Positions 35,946 through 49,522 of a DNA stretch of 64,000 nucleotides are shown piece after piece. Below the pieces are notes generated by a model. That model saw only the letters and a list, made by a program, of their open reading frames with translations. It was not told where the DNA came from and did no database searches. The stretch is from Trichopria drosophilae (lineage: Eukaryota > Arthropoda > Insecta > Hymenoptera > Diapriidae), in NCBI GenBank assembly GCA_030407085.1, contig CM059582.1:52589001-52653000 (forward strand), given 5' to 3'. How positions within the stretch are numbered: position 1 is the first letter of the stretch; the number at the start of each line of letters is the position of its first letter. The translations under genes and the position numbers were made by a program.

Positions 35946-38900
35946 CCTAATATATACTCGAAAGAATTATGCCTACAAATGTTTTACGGTCATTTTATTA
36001 TAGTTTGATATACGATTCATATTTTCTCATCAAAAGCTGCAAGTATGCAAATATGCAGTATGTAAGTTTGATGTTGATCTTAAGAAATATTATAGTACTA
36101 AATTTCTTTAAAGTAATGATTATTTTACGTTATCAACAACGATTCGTTTCTCACATAATTTTTAACACATGAACAACGAGAATTTTGTTAAAATAATAAT
36201 TTTTCAAAGTGATAGACAAAGTAAATTCGTTCAAATTATCCTGTTGATCTCGTAACGGAAGTTTTTGGCGTTATGACATCGATAATGTATTTCCTTGACT
36301 ATATTGGGAATAATACCTTTTACCGTTACTATCTCCTCTCTTATAGCTCTAAGTATTATTAAAACTTCTACAATCCTCTAATTCTAACATATGTTTATTA
36401 AAGGTTACTCTACTCTATTAAACTTTCGTATTTCAAAGAATGATTCGTTACTAATTGAGTAAAGCATTTTTAATATTTTCAATTATTACATAATTTAATT
36501 CCATAAAATTTCTTTTAGTTGAAGGAGATTTAAAATCAGATGAGATATAGGTATGAAGGGACTGAAATTATCAGCTTTAAACGAACAATAGCAATATGGT
36601 TGTCTTAATACGTATAAGACTGCCTTTGATAAGGTATAATTATTCTAGTTTTATAATTTATATTATTATATTAATACTATTCTATAATTAAGTAAAAGGA
36701 TCGTTTTACCAAGAAGATTGTACATATATTTCATATAAGCGGTTAAGAAATTTGAACGTATAAATACCTATTATAAATGTATAATTATTCTAGTATTGGA
36801 TAAAATATACTTTTCAGTTTACATATTTCGTTTATAACATATATATTGAGTCGAAATAAATGTTTATTATAAAATTGAGTTGTTATTTAGTCTAATAAAT
36901 ATATATCGGTGAAACATGATGAAACAATATAATCATAATTTTGCGCATTTTTACAATCGCGTTTATAAAATGATAAGTAACATAATAACATTGTTCGACA
37001 GTGTTAGCTAAATATTAGTCAATTCTGTAATAACTCTATTTTAAGTCAGTAAATATATATTTGCTTGTTTGTCGTTGTTATTGCATTGTTTAATATTTTT
37101 TCATTGCTTGATAAGTTTTATTGTTGTAACGTATAAGTTGTTAATAAATGCAAAAACAAGAAAATAGATAATAATCTATTCATTCTAACAAAAAGTTAAA
37201 ATGTGCATGTACCTCGCATCGTGTTAAGTATGCGCTAATACTGCCGCTGGCGCATGTATACGCCACATTTCATAAATCACACGTGTGTACATTCTCGTAG
37301 TCCCGGTACGAAAATTTTAGTTAAACTTTACCGGTTCGCAGCTACCTTAACTTACGCAAATTTTTCAGAAACTATGTTGTACAAATACGAATATATTTTC
37401 ATGTAAATAATAGCTATATATAATACTAAAATTTACTTGTAAGCGGTGCGGAAAAATCTAAAAAAATCATCACACCAATTTTCTACAAATCGTTCCTTTT
37501 TATTGCCTAATGTTGAATCAAAAATTAATAACTGAGTGTAAACCGCGAACAATGGGATATGTTGTGGAGTTATCTAGCAAGGAATAGTTGAAAAAGTATT
37601 TCGTTCTAACGTAAACTTTTATTTTTTTTAGAGTTGCAAACATTTCTAAACTGCGTGGAAAAGTACTCTGGAATTCTATGTTATTACATTTTTCTAAAAT
37701 GGTGCTCTGTCTGTAATTACATACCCATAAAGGTTAATTGCGCATTTAATTAACAGTTTAAAAGTTGACTTATTTTCCATTCGCAAATAGTAAAAGGGAA
37801 ATATTCCACTGTTATGAGAAATTATACTTTAAAGGAAGGATTTACGTCGCGCGATCTTTACCATTTATTATATTTTTGTGCAACTTAACCATCCGTACAG
37901 CCCTTTCACCGATAGATTAACTAAGCTTACCAAGTAATCTCCCTGTTAGCATATCTTTTGTAGTAAAACATCTTCAAATTTGAACAAACTAATTCTTTTG
38001 TTGGAGATAATCTACCCATACATATAAACTGCATGAATTTATACTATGCAGATGTATTCTGGTAGAATATTGTCGTGGGTTGACACTTTATTCGAAATAA
38101 TCTTTCAATATTGTTGCTGTAATAAATTCAACGTTAATATTACTTAGTAATCGTGTGACTATAACATTTGCAAATATATAAATGGTAAACAACAAAACAA
38201 TTTATAGTAATTACGATGCTATTATTAATTAATATAATTAATTAATTGGATGGACAGTTTTTAACGCGAAAGACGTATTTAAAATAAATTCCTGCATAAT
38301 CAATATTTATAAATACACGTCTTAATACAAATTTGTTAAAGTCACGAATTTATTATATCGTTTCATAAATAATAGCCAACACACATTAGAGAAGATAGTT
38401 TTTCGTGTGGTACCAAATTTCCTAAATGCTACACACAGTTGTAGACCAAGATTCAACCATCCAAAAGCTGATGCGTCTTTGTGACGTCATGTTATATTGA
38501 ATTTTTAAAACTTAATTTGGCTTAAAATGCAAGTCTATATTTTGAACTATCCATATACTCACCGCAGAAAAATGAATTTCAGGAGGGTCGATATGGGGTT
38601 GAAACATTGTCTTATAAAGCATTTGAAATCGTATTATGAAATATATTGCCTAAGCGAAAAAGATCATATTTTATTAAGAAATGAAATTGGATAAATTCAT
38701 GACAATAATAAAAGTTCCACTAAATTTATCTTCATTAATGACTAGTCGAAACTTCTTTAAGATAAAAAGTATAATATTTAATATGCAAATAAATAAACTG
38801 ATTTATTTTACAAAATCGTTATTCATGTACTAAACTACCCTTCACGAATTATTACACTCAGAAAACAGGATCTTTCTATACTTCAGCGATTAATAACTTG

Positions 38901-40916
38901 CAAACATTATTTTCGGGTACCGACTATCCTTACATTATTAAGTCTCTAGTAAGATTACTAAAATTTTACCAATCTAAACCATTCGTGAATCTATTTATAT
39001 ATTTATGTTTGCTATTTGAAATTAAATTTGAAATATTTCCATTACAAAGAATATATCATCCTCATGATTCACTGTGTCATTCCCACTAAATTGAAATTTG
39101 TCAGCAATTTTAATTTACAGTAATTGGAATCGTTAAATTTGCATTTTTTAATCAAAGATGTTTTGCATGACTGCGGTACGGAATAAATGAATGCATATGA
39201 GAAATCTTAAGATTAAGTCTTGAGTAATTTCCATAAGGAATTTTCATCTCCTTTACTCCACAAATGCAAAACAAAGACCAAATGCATTACAGCTGGTTTA
39301 AAGTGGAGTAAATAAATTTGTATAATTTTTCTTCATTTTGTCGTTAGTAGTAATCTGAATTAATTACAAATAAATATGAAGTTAAGGCAGTATTTGATAT
39401 AAATTAAATATATCTACTGAATGACGAATAAAAATCATTAAGAATTTCTTACTATTAATACCATTTAAAACAAATTTTGTTTTAATATTTTTTAAAATAA
39501 AATAGAATATATAATCTAGAAATTTAAAAAATATCTCTTATTTTGATTTTAAATGATTTTCTCTTACAATTAATAATACAAGAAAGATAAGCGTTGTATT
39601 ACCTAGATATTTCTAAATATTATGAATTAATAATATAAATAAAAGTAAATACGCTTAAAATTTCCGTAGAAATAATAATTTAGCCTTTGAAGGTAAGATT
39701 ATTTAAGTCGATTTTCGATGAAAGGGATGGAATACAAGTTTTTTTCGTATTTGGTGAGGTGAATCTAACTTCAAGACGAACTTTAAGCAACTCCTTCCAT
39801 TATCTCCATCACTTTTAAAAACTTAATTAAGTATTAATTATCCTTTTATCCGAAGAAATATGGGTTGCCTTTATACACAGATGAAGTCATCTTATTAGCA
39901 AGAAGCGCAACGTTATTAAAGTTTAATTTACACGGTTATATGTAGAGTTCAACTTTGGAAAGTCGGTATTCTGAAAATGAATTATTTTGGAGATTACTAA
40001 ATTTATTATTCATTACATAAACGCTTTACGAATTTACAACTATTAAGAATACTAAGAGTATATTTTATGCCCTAGTAAATCCTTAATCATATAAAATGTA
40101 TGGGCAACTTTTACACTTGAAATTATATTTCTTTGGAAAGTAAGCCCCCCCCCCCTCTTCTGCATCCCATGATAACATTATTCTATAGTCAGGGGTTTTT
40201 CATTTTATTTATATTTTTGAAATAATACAATCGTACCAATCTGATAATATTCACTTAAAACGAACTGTAGGGAGTATAATTTGAAATTAATATCAGATTA
40301 CGTATGTTTCATTAATACGAAATTCCGTTTAAAGGTGCTCTGAACTTACCATTAAAAGACACAATTGCCCGTTATAAATTTAGCAAAGTAAGTAACTTGG
40401 AAAGTTCGTATTGCTACGTTCTTCAGCAATTACCGTTAAAAAATCACTTGTCTTTCGACCGCCGTCACGTTTCGGAGTTCGCAATCGAAACTTTTATACG
40501 CAATGATACAACAGGTACTCGAGACTTAGTGAAGGAAAAGAAAGGCTCGTTTTATTTCCAAGTACGAAAACCAATTTAAAACCAAGCTCGTCCATTTCGC
40601 CGTGAGAACCGAAACTTTTAATAACGTTTCCAATAGTGGTTCATCCCTACGCGGGTGAACTTCCGTTCATCGAACCCGAGCGCATCGTGTTAACCCGTGC
40701 AAGTCCCTTAATCATCCCTAGTCAACTGTATACCAACCTCTAAGTATATCATCGTTGGCGATTGCAAATCTAGTATTTCTCTATCTACTTCTGTGTAATC
40801 AAACATATGTTTACAATCATTATCTACGCGATGATAAATTAAATCTACGATCCAATAGCGAAATTATTTGAATCAGACTTCTGAATACATCTGACTCACT
40901 AATATTCCTAACTTGA
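35946..40916. other. AT-rich non-coding DNA
   Basis: Nearly 5 kb with no supportable gene. It holds short simple repeats of TA/ATT composition, a run of 11 C at 40145-40155, and a GC-richer patch at about 40400-40720 whose 60-codon + frame (40397-40579) lacks splice or domain support. A short inverted repeat TGGCG/CGCCA lies near 37248-37265. Confidence 0.45.
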
Positions 40917-41497
40917 TTAACCCTTGAACAGTCAGTGACGCATATAGGCGCAGAAGAAAGACGAACCACTTTTGCCGATTCAAGTGTAATTTGGTAAATC
41001 ATGGTTTTTGAGGGTCGCAGAATCGAAATCTGAAATAGGATTTCTAGAATTAAAAATGGCGAATCCGATATGGTGGACGTAAATTCGAAAATTGTAACGA
41101 ATAAAATTTACCAAACCATTAATCGCAATATTGAAAGTGTAATTTATTATACCACGTGACAGTCTTCTGAATCGTTTCATAAGAAGATCCCATTTTTCGA
41201 ATTTGCTTCCGCCATAATGGATCCGTCATTTTGAATTTTAGGAATCCGATTTCAGATTCCAATTTAGCGATCTCAAAAATTCTCAGGTACACGCTTTCAT
41301 AAAAATCGATCCATTTTTCGAACTTGCGTCCGCCATATTGGATCCGCCATTTTGAATTCTGCAAATTTGATTTCAAATTCGAGTTCAGTGACCTCCAAAA
41401 CCATATAACTAAAATTATAGGATAAATTAATGAACATTTTGTTCGAAGACAAAAATGGCACGCCAAGCTAATTTTCGCCTGACAGCTAAAGAGTTAA
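40917..41497. mobile_element. piggyBac-like TTAA MITE, third copy
   Basis: Left end TTAACCCTTGAACAGTCA at 40917; right end, reverse-complemented, TTAACTCTTTAGCTGTCA at 41497. These are diverged inverted termini (about 14 of 18 positions agree) with TTAA at both borders. Inside are one module copy in + orientation (about 41005-41090) and two in minus orientation (about 41208-41290 and 41325-41405), the latter with the clearest form, TATTGGATCCGCCATTTTG. The convergent layout equals that of 31600-32493. The minus-strand frames at 40980-41180 and 41119-41466 lie inside it and are not genes. Confidence 0.75.
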
Positions 41498-41718
41498 AAT
41501 TGAATCGTTTAAATCAGTTTAAAGTCAGTAGAGAATAAAAATTGTAAATATTTAATCAAAATTAGGTTACGGAAAATTTGGGGCTAGGACACTATTATTT
41601 GTAATTTTAGTTTTTTAGTTTCGGTTCCATACATAAGTAACCTACACGAGCAGTTATGTTTTTCGTATACTTATGTTATAGTAGTACTTCAACAATCTAA
41701 AGTTCCAGTCAATAAAAC

Positions 41719-41920
41719 GGGTGCGGGTCGAAAAACCGACAAATCAAAAAGCCGACAGGTCAAAAAACCGACAATCGAAAAGCCAACAACACTTCAAAAA
41801 ATTATAGTCCGTTCGTCGATGTGTTATTTTTTATGTGTCGGCTTTTCGAATGTCAGCTTTATGCCTGTCGGTTTTTTGACCTGTCGGCTTTTTGATTTAT
41901 CGGGTTTTCGACCCGCACCC
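41719..41920. mobile_element. Inverted repeat with termini built from 16-bp tandem units
   Basis: GGGTGCGGGTCGAAAA at 41719 pairs with the right end TTTTCGACCCGCACCC at 41905-41920. Each arm is a tandem of about four 16-17 bp units of the form TCAAAAAGCCGACAGG, with variation in the spacer bases. The unit, the inverted layout and the GGGT-type terminus recur at 58312-58724. Tandem subterminal units suggest multiple transposase-binding sites. No coding capacity is present and the superfamily is unassigned. Confidence 0.75.
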
Positions 41921-43301
41921 AACAACACAAATAAATATAGATAAGGATAACTGTCGTCACAGGATTTGGTGTTAAATATATACGCAGAAAAAAAACAAAT
42001 AAAAAATAGATGTTAAGAATATGATAATGGGTATCTTGATATTAACCATTAATATAATTATAGTTGGTCACTGTCTGAGATATCAGTTACATAGATACTT
42101 CCATGTTATAAACTTATTCTAAACATCCAGATAATGTATAATGTATAAGTTAGTAATTAGAACTTTCTGGTGACTCCTTTATTTTAAACATGTAGCTAGT
42201 AAAAGTTAGCAACCTTTCTCCAGGTGTTTTTTCAAGTTTTCATTATTACAGAATTCTGGGATCCAGTTCGACCGCGAAGACTGTTTCCAGTCGAAATAAG
42301 TCTTCCTTTAATTCATAAAATAATGAGATTTACATACAACATCCGTATATAATAGGCAGAAGAACCCTTAAAAATGCTTTTAAAACATTTTGAAGCTTAT
42401 GATACATTTATAAAGGTTAAAAAAAATCTGAAATCTATTAGACAATCTTTTAAATTTTGTTAACTTTTCTGGAGAAAATGTTGTCGTAATTTCTTTTCAC
42501 CTGTCTCTCATTATGTTTGAACAGACCCTCTTACAATTCCCGTAAGTTTCAATGTCTCGGTTTCCTGACATTGCGAGCAAGCTCGAGACTTGAAGTGCAT
42601 CTCTCGTTCTTTACTTTTCTCGTGTTTTATTTTCCGCCTACTTTCTGCACCTCTCTTCACGATCACTCCCTTACTCTTGCGCAATCCCTTCTTCTCTTAT
42701 TTACTTAAGAAAGGTGAAACAAATAATCAACAGGATTATTTTATTTTCATCAAACAATTTACGTCATTCTTCATGTGGCAATATGAGGTTGTACACTTAA
42801 TTTCAAAAAGTTGTAATCGAAAAATCACTGGAGATAAATATAATTACTGAAATTACTGTGCGACAGCAGAAAAAAAGAGAACTTAGTTGATACGTCTGAA
42901 TTTGCTGTCAATTATTTCAATAGGCATATCTACTTCAAACAAAATAAATTCAATAGCAATAAAAACTAGTATGTATGTTGTACTTTTTAAAAACTTACTT
43001 CACAAATTAAATTTATATCTATATTGAAATTTAGCAGCTGTTATTCAAAGGATCGTTCCAAATTATGTTGTGAACTTCATCTTTTCTTGTCTTAATGAAA
43101 ACGAAAGAGTCGTATTGATTGTTATTTGCGCGTTTGAATAAAATATGCAAGAAAGTTCCTGAAATGGTTATTAAATTTATAGTATGACATTTATGCAACA
43201 TTTTATACCACTGAATATCTTTGACTCCTTATTTTTATCATTTTTTTTTCGTCGTCTCCATCCTTCTTTTATACTTTAAGGCACTTTATTACTTTTTCTA
43301 G
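41921..43301. other. AT-rich non-coding DNA
   Basis: No gene supported. 42500-42720 is pyrimidine-rich on the + strand and holds two short overlapping frames (42517-42708 and 42590-42850) of low complexity that I do not call. Confidence 0.4.
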
Positions 43302-43386
43302 CTCAAATACGTCTTCGGTGGACAGATTCTCCATTGTTCCCGAACAAAGTCAGACCACAGAAATGATCAATCGAGTGCACACTTGA
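43302..43386 (+). CDS. Candidate terminal coding exon, unknown protein
   Basis: A strong 3' splice site precedes it: a long pyrimidine-rich stretch ending TTTATTACTTTTTCTAG at 43301. The exon contributes one base to a split codon, then 27 codons and a TGA at 43384-43386. The residues SNTSSVDRFSIVPEQSQTTE followed by MINRVHT look like an ordinary hydrophilic C-terminal tail. An AATAAA at 43523-43528 lies about 140 bases past the stop and would serve as poly(A) signal. An overlapping + frame also stays open from KYVFGGQILH, which weakens the case. No upstream exon ending with two unpaired codon bases was identified. Confidence 0.33.
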
Positions 43387-44563
43387 AAAATAATAAGGTG
43401 CACGTCTCGTCAGTTATATGAAAAAGAAAACGAAGAATTGAAGGGGATGAGATAATGAAAGTGGAGAATCCAAAGTAAAGAGAATACACTAGAGACTTTT
43501 CATTCGCGTCATGTGCTTGAAAAATAAATCGATTTTCAAAATTATAATTTTAAGGTCCTAGTAAGTATTCATAGCGCACATTCAAACAGTTATCATCCCG
43601 TGCGCAATCCACAAATAAAAAAAAATCCGGGATAATATTAATGTTGCAGATTATTAAAGATGACAGTAATAAAAATACATTAACATTTAAATAATAGCGG
43701 TACAAATTAACTTAAAAAAACGCTGAGAAAAATAGGTTTTCCAAGACTTCGGGGTAATTGCACTCTGAGATTAAATGTAATTGTAAATTTGTAGCATATT
43801 GAATTATTTCAGATGCACAGTATTACGAAATAACTTTCATGTTGCTTTTACTAAAGTTTTCCGGTGGCAGTTATTCGTCTAGTTGTTTATCTACACCATA
43901 CAGGAGTCAGGTAAAAACACTTTTCGTAGAGCATAGGCAAAGAAAATGTAACCGTAAATGATATTTTAACAAATCATTTCACCCAAATGTTTCCTCAATC
44001 AAACAAAACTGACATTGCCATGATAATGATGCAAAATTAGCCAACCTAATAACTACCTCGTAGGATAATAAGTCCCTATAAAGATCTGTTTCTACAAAGT
44101 TGACATTAAAGGGAATTTACTTAATCTAGATCGATAAATAAGACCCGCTAAATATAAAAAAATTATACAGCAATACCTATACGTTCGACGACCTTTCAAG
44201 TTCCTTTCATTTCTGCCTCTGAAGCATTATTTTACATGTTTTTGTTTTTAATAAGAGAGTAAAATTAAGACCTAATCGAATGGTTGAAAACTAAAAGTCG
44301 AATTTAATGAGAAAAATTGCTTACATTTTTATCATCACTTAATTAATGTATTTGCATAACCTTTTCATTCATAACCTATTTCAGTGTTACCATATGAAAT
44401 CTACATTAAAATCTTTTATATTTTGTTCCTTCGTAGATCTGTGGTTTATTGGAAGATTTGCGAAGTATAGTGCTGCATGAAGATCAGAATTACCTTAATA
44501 TAATCGAGCGTCCTTTTTTCTAATTTCATGCTCTGTTCTTTAGCGATAAATACCGTACATAAT
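43387..44563. other. Non-coding DNA, possible 3' UTR at its start
   Basis: 43387-43530 may be 3' untranslated sequence if the exon at 43302-43386 is real. The rest is AT-rich with no repeat or gene that I could support. Confidence 0.35.
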
Positions 44564-45030
44564 TTAACCCTTTGCAGCATGACACGCCTGAGTACCGCTT
44601 TTTTCTTTTTAGTTCCTCGCCATTTTCCAATAGTACTTCATAAGTTTGAAAGCCAAAATATGTATCATCCGTAGTCCATGATATTCTTTATTATAATAAA
44701 TGTATACAAAATGTTTATTGCCAAGGATTTTATTACAAGGACACTTTTATTACAAATAAATAAAATTTAACAAATCACGTATTTTTGCAATAAACATAAC
44801 CCATAAAAGTGTTTTGGGTTGCTGATTAGAAATCCGGGATCAGTTTTTAAAATTTCATGATGGCGGATCCAACATGACGGGCGAAAATAATTATATATTT
44901 TGGATTTTCATGAAGTTTTGTATCTTGGGATTTTTTGTACAGCTGATTACTAACCCAGCGTCGATTCGATCGGCCATTTTGAATATTGAAAATCTCTGGA
45001 CCCTGAGGAGTAAAAGTGTCAACTACTTAC
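44564..45030. mobile_element. TTAA-family MITE, left part only
   Basis: TTAACCCTTTGCAGCATGAC at 44564 is a family-type terminus. A module copy in + orientation lies at about 44812-44890 (GATGGCGGATCCAACATG) and a minus-orientation copy at about 44958-45015 (GATCGGCCATTTTGAATA). No matching right end lies nearby. The nearest is at 50013-50031, about 5.4 kb away, so this copy is truncated or has been split by later insertions. Confidence 0.5.
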
Positions 45031-46482
45031 CGTGGAATAAAAAATGTATTCTTCAAATGGTTAATTAGATTTCGGTCACAAAATTATTATTTTACATCTA
45101 CTTACAATTTGTCCTATACTTTAGGGCTAATAGGTTACGGTCGACAAAATGTCTCGACATTTCATAAGTAACTAGTCCTTTTATAATTGAACTCGTTTAT
45201 AAGTAAAAAGCTCGGCTTGAACTCTTATTTTCAGACAATGAGAAGTCTTTTAAGGCTTCTTAAGCAGATTTTCCACCCACATATTCAGGAGCACTTTGTA
45301 GAAGTCTTTAATAATGAACTTCATGTCGAAATTTTATTTTCATTGAGAGACATTAAATACAATAAAGGATCGCTGACTCTTAAAAATTATATTTAAAATT
45401 ATATATTTATATTCTTTTTAATAAATTGTCTAAAAATGTTCAATTAACTTATTTTAAAACACTATTCATAGTTTTTGTATTGGAAATACTTTTCCTATTT
45501 AAAATATACCATTGAATTTAATTTAAATATAAAGATAAAGTTTAGCAGCACAAATTTCAAGGTTATGTTAACATATAAGATATTATACTATTTTATCATT
45601 TTTATGATATTTTATTTATTTTTTTAAATTATTACATTTTATGTAACTGACATATATGTCAGTGGATGTATCCACGTTATATTGTGAATCGAATAACTTT
45701 GAATTTTAAATTTACTTTATATTGGAAGTTTCATATGCCGTGAGATGTATAGTGTAAATAAAGGGAAACAAATACCTTATCATAACATTTGAAAATAAAT
45801 ATGGCAGTAGAATACGGAATTAATTTGTGGTAAGTTCTTGTTTAAATATTTTATTTAAAAGGCATTTAAGATGCCAATTCTTAGCGATATAGGCAAGGAG
45901 AAAGGAATCCGTTTTGGCAAAAATTCAGAGGATGTTTAGTGAAATACAAAACACGTGTTTTGGAAGATAGGGAAATTCTAACAAGATCAACTTTTTACCA
46001 TCGAAAAGAGATTTGAATTATCAAAGGCAAACAACGAATAAAATTTTTTTGATCATTGTTCTCAGAATCAACCTTATATTATATTCGGACAATGTATACA
46101 TGTACAAATCGGTGGCATCCCGATTCTTTTCATTTTGATTCTTTAGTCGACCTGGAAGTGAGGAAAAAAAAGGTTTATACGACCAGGCACACTGATTTAT
46201 GTTTTATCAATCAATTCTGCAATTAATTACAATTCTACATCAATTATAAGTTGTATTCATTGAAAAATTTAGAAAGGATGATCTGTTATTTTATGTACAA
46301 TGTGTGTCAGCCACCTGGACTAATAGATGAGACGTGACCTAACTTCTTGAAATAAACATGCCTAGGTATCATAACATGATAGTTTAATTTAGTAAATTGC
46401 AACCAAACCATTTGTTGCGCATAAAAAACCACTTTTATAATAGGTCAAAGTCTTATTGATTAAAAATTTCGGGACTTAATTA
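45031..46482. other. AT-rich non-coding DNA
   Basis: No gene, array or strong inverted repeat seen. A 69-codon + frame at 45187-45396 has no domain or splice support. Confidence 0.4.
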
Positions 46483-46716
46483 TATTATTACCCGATTTCC
46501 GGAGTTTTGGGGTCGGTGACTTTAATTTAAAGTTAGTTTTCAGAAATTCAAAACGGTGGATCCAACACAGCAAACGTAATTACTAAATTCGAATGAAAAT
46601 GTTTCATTCTTGGTACTCGGTGGTTTTTGTTGTCTCTAACTCCAGATTATGGATCTGCCATTTTGAAAACTAACATCAGATTTAGATTCAACGACCCCAA
46701 AAACCGACGGGTACTA
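46483..46716. repeat. Inverted pair of TTAA-family modules
   Basis: A + orientation module at 46483-46567 (TTTTGGGGTCGGTGAC to GGTGGATCC) faces a minus orientation module at 46649-46716 (GGATCTGCCATTTTGAA to CGACCCCAAAAACCG). They form imperfect arms of about 70-85 bp around an 80-bp centre. This is the internal core of the TTAA elements without recognisable termini. Confidence 0.6.
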
Positions 46717-48283
46717 AGTCTGAATGGATTTCATCCGGGTCAATCAATTGAATACATACGATTTTGATTTCGAAAAAGAATCGACTTTAGTGGGCATTTT
46801 TGAGACGCCAATTTTTTAATTAAATTTTTTACTATAGTCTATCTTCTAGCCCAAAGATATTTGACGCAATATTTATAAATATCTAAGATATTCTAATGTG
46901 GTAAAAAAATAACGATAAATGAACAAATCTAAAAAATTTATGATTTTTGTTAAATAAATGCTCGTCATTTTTTTAGTTTCTAATGTGCATCATTTTTCGA
47001 TACACTATTCGAAAGGGCAGGGGTTGGATAATGAAAAAGCGTCAATTATAACATTATTTTCACTGCGTTTAACTACTAAAAAGTATTATCAAAATTCACG
47101 TTTGATTTATGTACATTTGGTCCATAAAGGGTTTATCCAACGTTTGTATTCTTAAGCTAAAAAAAAACAAATTTTTTATTTATGCAAAATAAATAAGGGC
47201 CAAACTAAAAAGATTAGATGCGCCACCCCTCAAATCAATAGTCTTTTAATTGTTTTATTCAAAGCCCGAGTATTAAAGTGTAAATAAATTCTATTTTACA
47301 TTCATTATATTGTGTATATAAATGATATTTTACGTTCATTGTACTATGGTAGTACATATATTATTGTGCGTACGAGAAAATTAATCGAAGCACCATAATC
47401 ATTAATTATGTAATTGTACAAGTCCCAGATAATAGTTCTACAATTTCACTAATAAATCATCCTATGAAGATTTTGCAATTAAGCAGCTGTAACCTGGTTT
47501 TATCTACAATTTCTAAAATGTGCAAATCTGTGAAAGCTTTAAATTAATTAATAGAGCAATAATGTCTCGTTCGTGTCTAGCATGTTGTATGGGCTTGCTC
47601 ACCTCACTTACTTTAATCGTTATTTCTATTCGATCTGTTCTCGCTATCCTTTCAGGAAGCAGCGCTTTAACCCTAATCCTTGGAGATAAGCGATCTCATT
47701 TAACCGAGATAACCCTAAATGGAATCACTTACTTACCTATCAAACGTACAATGAAAATAGTTTAACGAGAATCTTGAACGAAAAAGATTTAATCGGTTTC
47801 TTTGGCCGCGTGTTGAACCCAACACCCCTGTATTTTTAATTCAGTAATGTTCTCGAGTCGCGCCTCGAGCCGCCTTAATTAGGCGCACGGAGAGAAAGTT
47901 CGAGCGGCGGAAACCTCGTCGCTTCCAGTTTTACCATCTGCATAAAGATTAATTAGCTCCGTTGAATGGCAGATTTTAACAAGCTCATTATGACATCTAT
48001 ATTTCCCTTTATGACGATTTTCTCTGATGTTAATAGTTAATACTTGACTAAGTCAGCTCGTGAACAAACCACGTGTTTCTACAAATTTTGCATTTCGATT
48101 CCACACAAAAGTCACCGTTGTGATTCAAACCGCACGCCAAAAGAGTAACTATGCAATAATGGCATTCGAAAAAAACATACATAGTTAAGAAATTGCACAT
48201 TTAATGGCTACTTGTATTTAATAGTTTTACCAACGACGGCGTAGTAGAAAGCAAATATTAGACTCCTTCGCCATGGAAATGTC
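46717..48283. other. Non-coding DNA with a GC-rich patch at 47830-47960
   Basis: 47830-47960 is strongly GC-rich for this window, with CTCGAG, GCGCC and TTAATTAGGCGCA motifs, but no recognised exon. The 81-codon + frame just before it (47520-47765) has a hydrophobic middle part and no splice support. A conserved regulatory element is one explanation for the patch. The rest is AT-rich. Confidence 0.35.
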
Positions 48284-48540
48284 AATTTAAAATTATTACA
48301 CATGAAAACGAAAATTTTATAGAATGAGCGTTATCTTTAATAATAGTACTTTGTGTATTAAGGGCGCAATATAAAGTTTTGCGCCCGAAAGTGATCGCGC
48401 ATGCCCGAGGGAAGGCGAAGCCGGCCAGAGGGTACATATCTACAGCTGTAATGGCCTGATGCCGGGTGTAAAAGATTACGCCTCTAATAAGAACAATATT
48501 TTTCACCCGAGCGGGTGTAAGATTCGAATTTATGTCCCAA
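48284..48540. other. GC-rich patch with a hairpin, repeat-like
   Basis: GGGCGCAA at 48362-48369 and TTGCGCCC at 48379-48386 form a perfect 8-bp stem with a 9-base loop. Downstream come CCCGAGGGAAGGCGAAGCCGG and TTCACCCGAGCGGGTG, motifs shared in kind with the palindrome at 19851-19957. A decayed MITE of that group is the likely explanation. The 74-codon minus frame (48282-48506) is treated as chance. Confidence 0.35.
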
Positions 48541-48949
48541 ATTGTAAACTAGGATGAGTGAGAAACTTTTATCTCAGTCATGTAATTTTCGAGGGCGTAA
48601 AATATGATTTTAATTAATTAAAACAAAATAGAAACAAAAAATAATTTGGTTCTTGTTCTGTTTTTCAATTGTGAAGAGCTGTCTTTCATGGTAGTTATTA
48701 AATATTTGAACTATTTCATCGATATTGTCATAGTATACAAGTAATTGTACCGTCCACATATCTATAAAATAAATACGGATTACAAGGCAGATTTTTAAGA
48801 CAATTACTTTTGAGATCGTCTAGTACCATGTCTGCAAATAATGGGAAGATGGAAACCCCATTGGAGTACCATAAGTTTGTGTATTTTTCATTGAATTGAA
48901 AAGTTATTCGTTATTTTGGAACTTCCAATATAAATATTCTTGATTATTA
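48541..48949. other. AT-rich non-coding DNA
   Basis: Nothing beyond AT-rich sequence was seen between the GC-rich patch and the TA-type MITE. Confidence 0.4.
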
Positions 48950-49261
48950 CACGGAGAAAAATAATCAGCAAAATCAGCCGAAAAATCCGCAGAATCTACC
49001 AATTTTATCCTATAGGGACAGCTGTTGGAATTCCGTTAGGGATAGCCGATAATTTCAGCGAAATTTACTGAAAAAGTCCGCAAATTTAACGGAACAAATC
49101 TGCTAATGTAGCGGAAATTTAGAGCTAAGCGCGAATTGAGTAGGGTTAAGGCTATATTAGCGGAATCAAAATAGCTAAAATTGCATATATTTTTGGCAAT
49201 TCCAGCCGAAAAATTTAGCTGATATGAATCAGCTAATCCAGCGGAGTCATTTTTCTTCGTG
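48950..49261. mobile_element. Complete 312-bp TA-type MITE
   Basis: Termini CACGGAGAAAAAT (48950) and ATTTTTCTTCGTG (ending 49261) are inverted with one mismatch and are bordered by TA on both sides (48948-48949 and 49262-49263), the duplication expected for Tc1/mariner-type insertion. The interior is built of short AGCGGAAA, CAGCCGAAAAAT and TTAGCTGAT motifs on both strands. No coding capacity. It shares the CAC..AGAAAAA terminus type with the element at 27755-28550. Confidence 0.75.
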
Positions 49262-49522
49262 TACATTTGGTCATGAAGGTCTGCCAATTTGTATAATTTT
49301 CTTTTTTTGGGAATCGTAATTTTAGTGAATGCACTAATAATATTGATTTTTCTACCACTGCGGAGTTGGAGTTTTTTTGGTAAAAGTTTAACGTCGGAAT
49401 CACAAGAGCATTAAAGAGGTATAATCTAATAATTTGCGTCATTTGTCATCGTTAGCATCATACAGAGTTTTCTCATTAGGAATGAACTTGACGGTACAAG
49501 CCAAAATATTAAATCTACTCCC

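Noticed and set aside
41119..41466. 115-codon minus-strand frame with repeated IFEIAKLESEIGFLKFKM-like residues
   Set aside because: The repetition is the translated MITE module, not a protein repeat.
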